The notes beneath the pieces are model-generated. The model did not search any database, was not told the DNA's origin, and saw nothing but the letters and a program-made list of their open reading frames with translations. Positions 5,548 through 8,993 of a stretch of DNA of 8,993 bases are shown piece by piece (position 1 is the stretch's first letter; the number at the start of each line of letters is the position of its first letter). This DNA comes from Desulfurococcales archaeon ex4484_204. GTDB taxonomy: Archaea > Thermoproteota > Thermoprotei_A > Sulfolobales > NBVN01. The stretch is from NCBI GenBank assembly GCA_002255065.1, contig NJEF01000030.1, positions 1 to 8,993 of the forward strand, given 5' to 3'. Made by a program: the position numbers and the translations under genes.

Positions 5548-5551
5548 GGAC
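5363..5551 (+). ncRNA. Predicted omega/re RNA of TnpB, overlapping the tnpB 3' end
   Basis: Four strong hairpins follow one another. The first has arms CCCTACGG 5363-5370 and CCGTAGGG 5396-5403, enclosing GGAGC 5378-5382 and GCTCC 5386-5390. The second pairs GTCCCG 5421-5426 with CGGGAC 5436-5441. The third pairs CCCATAACCCT 5458-5468 with AGGGTTATGGG 5475-5485. The fourth pairs GTCCCTAGAGG 5496-5506 with CCTCTAGGGAC 5541-5551. All paired arms are perfect. TnpB guide RNAs are known to overlap the gene's 3' end and to finish at the transposon right end, followed by a guide taken from the flank, which is just where this structure lies. The 5' limit is uncertain and probably further upstream. 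The last two bases of the final arm may already belong to the flank. Confidence 0.6.
5509..5527 (-). repeat. Right-end direct repeats of the IS607 element
   Basis: ACCCTAAAC occurs at 5509-5517 and again at 5519-5527, a period of ten bases or one helical turn. Read on the minus strand it is GTTTAGGGT, close to the GGTTAGGGA core of the left-end repeats, so the two ends carry related sites in inverted orientation. These are candidate TnpA binding sites. Confidence 0.5.
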
Positions 5552-5807
5552 AAACGGGTACTTCATAGCCCGAGGAATTGAGGGAGGGCTCTGCATAGAT
5601 TTTTCAAGGCTTATTGGGGGTGTTTCACTGGAGGTTAAAGGCGCTAAGGAATTAAACAGCGTTTTAAGACCCGGGGAGAAGACCTGGTGCTATGTTGGGG
5701 GGAAGTACGGAGGGATCTTCGTAGGCTTTAGGAGGAACATTATTAAGAGGCTTGAAGACCTTGCTAAAAAGGCCTCAGGGCTAACCCCTAGGAGTGGTAG
5801 GGCTTAA
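5548..5807 (+). pseudogene. 3' piece of the small gene interrupted by the IS607 element
   Basis: From the transposon end the frame runs open to TAA at 5805-5807. It contains no ATG, GTG or TTG, so it cannot be a gene on its own. It reads TNGYFIARGIEGG, later LEVKGAKELNSVLRPGEKTW, CYVGGKYGGIFVGF and RRNIIKRLEDLAKKASGL. Fused through TAGGG to the piece at 3533-3571 it gives a 98-residue soluble protein. I do not recognise the family. It is basic near its end, has a glycine-rich beta-like centre and a C-terminal amphipathic helix. Codon use (AGG, GGG, CTT) matches the host genes, not the transposon. The stop lies only 3 bases from the stop of the convergent gene at 5811. Confidence 0.6.
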
Positions 5808-5810
5808 GGG

Positions 5811-7256
5811 CTAACCTCTTAACCTTCTTAGAACTGCTAATCCATCCTCGCTTACCCCGTACAGGATCCTCCTCCCCTGCCTACCGACAACCCTAATTAA
5901 CCCATAGCTCTCTAGGAGCTTAATGTGGTAGTGCACTGTTGGAAGGGATATGGATATACCCTTATCCACCATCCTCTTCCACACCCCGTAGGTGTGGAGG
6001 GCCTTGCACTCCATTAAAATCCTGAGGATCTCCACCTTCATTTTACCTAGGCTGTACCCCGCTAGGCCCTCATAGCTTTGAAGCCTTCGGAGGAGGTCCC
6101 TATCCCTCTCAATGGCCCTCATGAGGATGAAGGGGTCCTTGGATGAACTCCCAGTAATAACTACTGCGACGCGCTCCCCCGAATCGATGAAGCCCTCATT
6201 AACGAGCTTCATAAGGCCTGCTAAGCTAGCAGCACCTGCAGGCTCTAGTACGACCCCCTCATATCTAGCTAGGGCTATAACCGCTTCGAGCATCTCGCTA
6301 TCGGACACTATGACAGCCGTACCCCCGCTCTCCTTAACAGCCTTAACAGCGATGTCTAGGGCTAGGGGCTTCTCAATCATTAAGTCGGGGGCGATACCGC
6401 CTATACCAGTATCCCTGTACGGACCTACCTCAACGATCCTCTCGGCGATAGCTGGTAGGGCAGCTGACTGAACTATAACAACCCTGGGCATCTCAGCTAG
6501 ACCGGCTTCTTCAAGCTCTAAGTAGGCCTTATAGACAGCTGCTGAGAGAACCCCGTTACCTGCAGGAACGACTAACACGTCGACATCGCCTAGGCTTAAC
6601 GCCATCTCGAAGACCAGCGTCCTGTACCCATCGATAACTGTCGGCGAGGAGGTTAGGCAGAGGTAGTAGCCGTACTCCCTAGAAGCTTTCTCAGCTCTCT
6701 CAACAGCCTTACTATAGCTATCGAAGTACGCAATGCTAGCACCTGTGAGGAGGGCTCTATAAACCTTACCGGCCTCAACACTCCTCAATGTGTAGATAGC
6801 TACGTCTAGACCGTACTTAGCTGCGTAGGCAGATGATGCTACAGCGTAGTCACCTAACGCTGGCACTACAGCCTTAGTGAAGCCCGAGCTCTTAGCTACC
6901 CATAGATCTACAGCAACGCCTCTATCTATGAAGGTCCCAGTAGGGTTTACCGACTCATTCTTAAGGTATAGGTTCCTTAACTTAAGTACCTTACTAAGCC
7001 CCCCTGCCCTCACCAGAGGGGTCCAGCCCTCACCCATCGATGCACCAGCTGTCCTAACTGGCAGGACTGGGTGAAAGCTCCAGACACCAAGCTCTGCCCT
7101 AGCCTTAGCCCTTCTAATAACCTCCCTAAACTTAGACTTACCTAGCTCATAGCGTGTGAAGAGGGGGGTGCTACATCTAGGGCACTGCCTTAAACTGGTT
7201 AACGGCTTAAACTCCCTACCACACACGGGGCAGTAGTAGCTACTAACAAACCCCAT
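5811..7256 (-). CDS. Threonine-synthase-like protein lacking the PLP lysine, fused to a C-terminal winged helix
   Basis: Using the 482-residue numbering from the upstream GTG, residues 10-29 form a zinc ribbon (CPVCG and CPRCS). Residues 75-390 form a fold-type II PLP enzyme domain of the threonine synthase type: GEGWTPL (76-82), LKNESVNPTGTFIDRG (99-114), GNG (234-236), EPAGAASLAGL (339-349), ITGSSSKDP (368-376). In active enzymes the fifth motif reads NPTGSFKDRG and its lysine holds PLP; here that position is Ile111 (codon ATA, one base from AAA). The usual asparagine of the SGN loop is Asp137. Residues 405-482 form a winged helix (LPTVHYHIKLLESYGLIRVV). I infer a PLP-domain-derived transcription regulator, not an enzyme. 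ATG 7254-7256 is preferred to GTG 7257-7259; the TATA box fits either. A sequencing error at codon 111 is possible. Confidence 0.88.
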   Translation of the reverse strand: MGFVSSYYCPVCGREFKPLTSLRQCPRCSTPLFTRYELGKSKFREVIRRAKARAELGVWSFHPVLPVRTAGASMGEGWTPLVRAGGLSKVLKLRNLYLKNESVNPTGTFIDRGVAVDLWVAKSSGFTKAVVPALGDYAVASSAYAAKYGLDVAIYTLRSVEAGKVYRALLTGASIAYFDSYSKAVERAEKASREYGYYLCLTSSPTVIDGYRTLVFEMALSLGDVDVLVVPAGNGVLSAAVYKAYLELEEAGLAEMPRVVIVQSAALPAIAERIVEVGPYRDTGIGGIAPDLMIEKPLALDIAVKAVKESGGTAVIVSDSEMLEAVIALARYEGVVLEPAGAASLAGLMKLVNEGFIDSGERVAVVITGSSSKDPFILMRAIERDRDLLRRLQSYEGLAGYSLGKMKVEILRILMECKALHTYGVWKRMVDKGISISLPTVHYHIKLLESYGLIRVVGRQGRRILYGVSEDGLAVLRRLRG

Positions 7257-7263
7257 CACGACA

Positions 7264-7286
7264 CATATTGTTGCTTCGATAATATG
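7264..7286. promoter_or_regulatory. Candidate operator between the divergent genes
   Basis: CATATT (7264-7269) and AATATG (7281-7286) form a perfect inverted repeat with an 11-base spacer, so the half-site centres are 17 bases apart. The right arm overlaps the TATA box of the leftward gene and the left arm lies near its predicted transcription start. A dimeric winged-helix protein bound here would block its own gene. The AT-rich arms could also simply reflect the TATA box. Confidence 0.4.
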
Positions 7287-7287
7287 C
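7279..7287 (-). promoter_or_regulatory. TATA box of the threonine-synthase-like gene
   Basis: GCATATTAT on the minus strand is centred about 27 bases before the ATG at 7256. This predicts a leaderless transcript beginning at or next to the start codon. It overlaps the right arm of the inverted repeat at 7264-7286. Confidence 0.5.
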
Positions 7288-7297
7288 TTTGATGAAA

Positions 7298-7304
7298 GTA
7301 TAAG
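7298..7304 (+). promoter_or_regulatory. TATA box of the ABC importer operon
   Basis: GTATAAG is centred about 25 bases before the ATG at 7325, predicting a leaderless transcript. It lies 11 bases from the TATA box of the divergent gene, so the two promoters must share or compete for factors, and one bound regulator could affect both. Confidence 0.6.
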
Positions 7305-7324
7305 AGGCCCGCATCACCCATGCC

Positions 7325-8692
7325 ATGGCGTCTAAGATGAAGAGGTACGTACTGATACTAATACTCGTGCTAGTAATAGCTGGTGTACTCGCCTCCCTAG
7401 GCTATAGCGCGGTGCGAAGGCCTTCAGTTAAGTTGGTAGTTGTAACCAGGTTATCACCCGATGAGGGTGAGGCCATTCGTAAGGAGTTCCTTAGCAGCGA
7501 GGTGGCTAAGTCCTATGGGATTAGCGATATCGAGTTTAGGAAGGTTGAGATGGCTCTCTGGAAGGACCTCGCGGTAAGCGGGGACGTAGACCTGTTCTTC
7601 GTTGGCGAGGTACCAGTATATAACATATTATGTAACGACGGATATCTAAGAGCTATTGACATGCCTGAAGTACTGGAGCTAGTTAAGGGTTTAAGCCCTA
7701 GGTACTTCATGAGGAGCGATAGCGGGGGTATTTGCTGGATAGCTCCAGCTAGGGCCGTCTACGGATTCATAATTAACGAGAGGTTCATTAAGCTCTACAA
7801 CCTGAGCACTCCTGTAGTCTGGGGGGATGTTATAAAACCTTCGTTTAGCAGGAGCCTCCTAACAGCTGATGCACCACCGATCTCGTTCCCGCTACCCTCT
7901 AGGAGCGGTACGGCTAAGACAATACTTCACATGATCCTCCAGAAGTACGGGTGGGTTAGGGGGTGGGAGATCCTCACAGTACTAGGGGCTAACTCAAGGA
8001 TCGTTGATAGCTCTGAGAGAGCACGCGATGAAGCTGCTGAGGGGGTCGTGGCCCTAGCCCCAGCCTACATAGGGTACGGGATCGCTGCTGAGAACGCGAG
8101 TAAGGGCCTAGCTAAGTTCGTTATACCTAGCGGTGAGGGCGTGCTCTACCTATCCCCCGTAGCTATCGCTAAGGGAACGAAGCACCCTAGAGAGGCCCAG
8201 GCCTTCATCCTCTGGCTGCTCAGCGATAGGGGGCAGGAGGCCCTCGCTAAGCTATTTTACTACATGCCTGTAAGGAGGATTGAGGGTATTAGGTGGGTTA
8301 GCGAGCTCTACGAGAGCATTGAGGAGAACGCCTACGAATACGATAGGGACCTAGCAACATCGATAGAGTTCTCAGTAATCTACTACTTCGAGTCAGCTAT
8401 AGCGAACCCGGACACCGATATGAAGCTGAAGAGGGTTTGGAAGACCCTCCTGAACATGTACTTCAAGGGAGGCCTTAGCGGGGGCATTGATGAGTACATC
8501 CACAAGATCGGGAGGCCGCTTACAATAACCGACCCAGAGACAGGGGTCAAGCAGGAATTCACGGTAGGGTACGCTAAGAAGATCAATGCAAGGCTAGTTA
8601 AGGACCCGGAGTTTAGGGAGGAGTTCATGAAGGCCGTGAAGATGGCTGCCCTATCCAGGTATGAGGAAGTCCTTAACGAGTTAAAGGGTTGA
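7325..8692 (+). CDS. ABC transporter solute-binding protein, membrane-anchored, iron/thiamine/polyamine-like class
   Basis: This protein would capture a solute outside the cell and deliver it to the permease encoded next. Residues 7-28 (RYVLILILVLVIAGVLASL) form a single hydrophobic signal-anchor, without a lipobox cysteine. The mature part opens with SVKLVVVTRLSPDEG, the first strand of the fold. It then has SRSGTAKTILHMILQKYGWVR, the segment before the hinge in Fe(III)-type binding proteins. SGEGVLYLSPVAIAKGTKHPREAQAFILWLLSDRGQEALAK is the conserved C-terminal lobe of that class. After residue 320 it has an extra 130 residues, mostly helical. The start is ATG 7325 because the TATA box lies 25 bases upstream. 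Only 3 bases separate its stop from the permease gene. The ligand cannot be told from sequence. Length 455 aa is somewhat longer than typical. Confidence 0.85.
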   Translation: MASKMKRYVLILILVLVIAGVLASLGYSAVRRPSVKLVVVTRLSPDEGEAIRKEFLSSEVAKSYGISDIEFRKVEMALWKDLAVSGDVDLFFVGEVPVYNILCNDGYLRAIDMPEVLELVKGLSPRYFMRSDSGGICWIAPARAVYGFIINERFIKLYNLSTPVVWGDVIKPSFSRSLLTADAPPISFPLPSRSGTAKTILHMILQKYGWVRGWEILTVLGANSRIVDSSERARDEAAEGVVALAPAYIGYGIAAENASKGLAKFVIPSGEGVLYLSPVAIAKGTKHPREAQAFILWLLSDRGQEALAKLFYYMPVRRIEGIRWVSELYESIEENAYEYDRDLATSIEFSVIYYFESAIANPDTDMKLKRVWKTLLNMYFKGGLSGGIDEYIHKIGRPLTITDPETGVKQEFTVGYAKKINARLVKDPEFREEFMKAVKMAALSRYEEVLNELKG

Positions 8693-8695
8693 TGA

Positions 8696-8993
8696 ATGAA
8701 GCACTTAGAGGGCATTAATAAACTCATACTGCTAGCCCCCCTCCTATACATAATCGCCTTCTTCGCCTACCCCCTCACCTACATGATGTTAAGCCGTGCA
8801 GACCCCGTGAGGAGCGTGTTTTACGCTCTAACAGGCCCGGGGTTCATTAAGCTCCCCCCTGAGGGGGTCTTAGTTCAGGTGCTCAACGACCACGGGTTAG
8901 CGCTTATTGTTCGAGGTGTTGATGCGGGCCCCCTTCTAAACTCCCTAGCCCTTGCCCTAATATCATCGACTGTTTCCACCTTGCTCGGAACCT
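8696..8993 (+). CDS. ABC transporter permease, N-terminus only
   Basis: The frame from ATG 8696-8698 is open to the window end (99 codons). It starts MKHLEGINKLILLAPLLYII and has a first membrane helix at residues 9-31, then an extracellular stretch, then NSLALALISSTVSTLLGT, the start of the second helix. This layout (helix one, external loop, then 'NSL.lal.st..' helix two) is that of the BPD_transp_1 permeases of iron, thiamine, spermidine and related importers. It follows the binding-protein gene after 3 bases, so both form an import operon; an ATPase gene is expected beyond the window. GGGTTGATG just before the ATG may serve as a weak ribosome site. Confidence 0.85.
   Translation, partial: MKHLEGINKLILLAPLLYIIAFFAYPLTYMMLSRADPVRSVFYALTGPGFIKLPPEGVLVQVLNDHGLALIVRGVDAGPLLNSLALALISSTVSTLLGT

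Larger units (their letters stand above)
3569..5548 (+). mobile_element. IS607-family insertion sequence (tnpA + tnpB), about 1.98 kb
   Basis: The element carries a serine-recombinase tnpA overlapping tnpB, which defines the IS607 family. Its ends were placed by the shared pentamer TAGGG at 3567-3571 and 5545-5549, with the GG core at 3569-3570 and 5547-5548. IS607 elements are known to insert at or between GG without making target duplications, which fits. Removing the 1978-base unit rejoins the flanking coding frame exactly. Short direct repeats lie at the left end (GTCGGTTAGGGA twice) and, inverted, at the right end (ACCCTAAAC twice); these are likely TnpA binding sites. The left and central part is clearly more AT-rich than the flanking genes, consistent with acquisition. 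Both genes are intact, so the element may still be mobile. Confidence 0.85.

Noticed and set aside
6112..6471. Plus-strand open frame of 119 codons
   Set aside because: Antisense to the well-conserved PLP domain; Ser/Thr/Ala-rich translation typical of a shadow.
5811..7259. Annotation as an active threonine synthase
   Set aside because: The PLP-binding lysine is isoleucine and the SGN asparagine is aspartate, and the protein carries a winged-helix tail; activity is not supported by the sequence.
8383..8751. Minus-strand open frame of 122 codons across the binding-protein/permease boundary
   Set aside because: It covers the ends of two recognisable genes on the other strand and has no promoter.
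1..8993. CRISPR array, tRNA or rRNA genes
   Set aside because: No regularly spaced repeats of 24-37 bases, no cloverleaf with a T-loop GGTTCRAAT box and no rRNA-like conserved stretch were found by eye on either strand.

Overview
The window looks like chromosomal DNA of a thermophilic archaeon of the crenarchaeal (Thermoproteota) type. Several genes have a TATA-like box about 25 bases upstream of the start codon, which implies leaderless mRNAs. AGG is the favoured arginine codon, GTG and TTG starts are common, genes are tightly packed, and the transposon is of a kind common in archaea. The species cannot be named from sequence alone.

Left part (1-3200, all minus strand). A putative operon reads leftward from a promoter near 2420: a small winged-helix-like protein, a decayed stretch that may be a second copy of it, then an ABC-2 type ATPase and its membrane permease, which runs off the window edge. 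A regulator with an ATPase and permease suggests a regulated exporter. Next, on its own promoter, is a Nudix hydrolase resembling ADP-ribose pyrophosphatases.

Middle (3533-5807, plus strand). An IS607-family transposon of about 1.98 kb carries tnpA (MerR-like helix-turn-helix plus serine recombinase) overlapping tnpB (RNA-guided nuclease family). The 3' end of tnpB folds into a chain of strong hairpins, as expected for the overlapping omega/re RNA. The transposon sits inside a small gene. If it is removed at the shared TAGGG at its two ends, the flanks rejoin in frame into a 98-codon ORF with its own promoter, and the right-hand part alone has no usable start codon.

Right part (5811-8993). 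A threonine-synthase-like protein with an N-terminal zinc ribbon and a C-terminal winged helix is transcribed leftward. The lysine that should bind PLP is isoleucine and the nearby conserved asparagine is aspartate, so it looks like a former enzyme now used as a regulator. Across a 65-base divergent promoter region, with an inverted repeat over its own TATA box, lie a membrane-anchored ABC solute-binding protein and the start of its permease. The most interesting hypothesis here is that the enzyme-derived protein senses a small molecule and controls this importer and itself.

No tRNA, rRNA or CRISPR array was seen.
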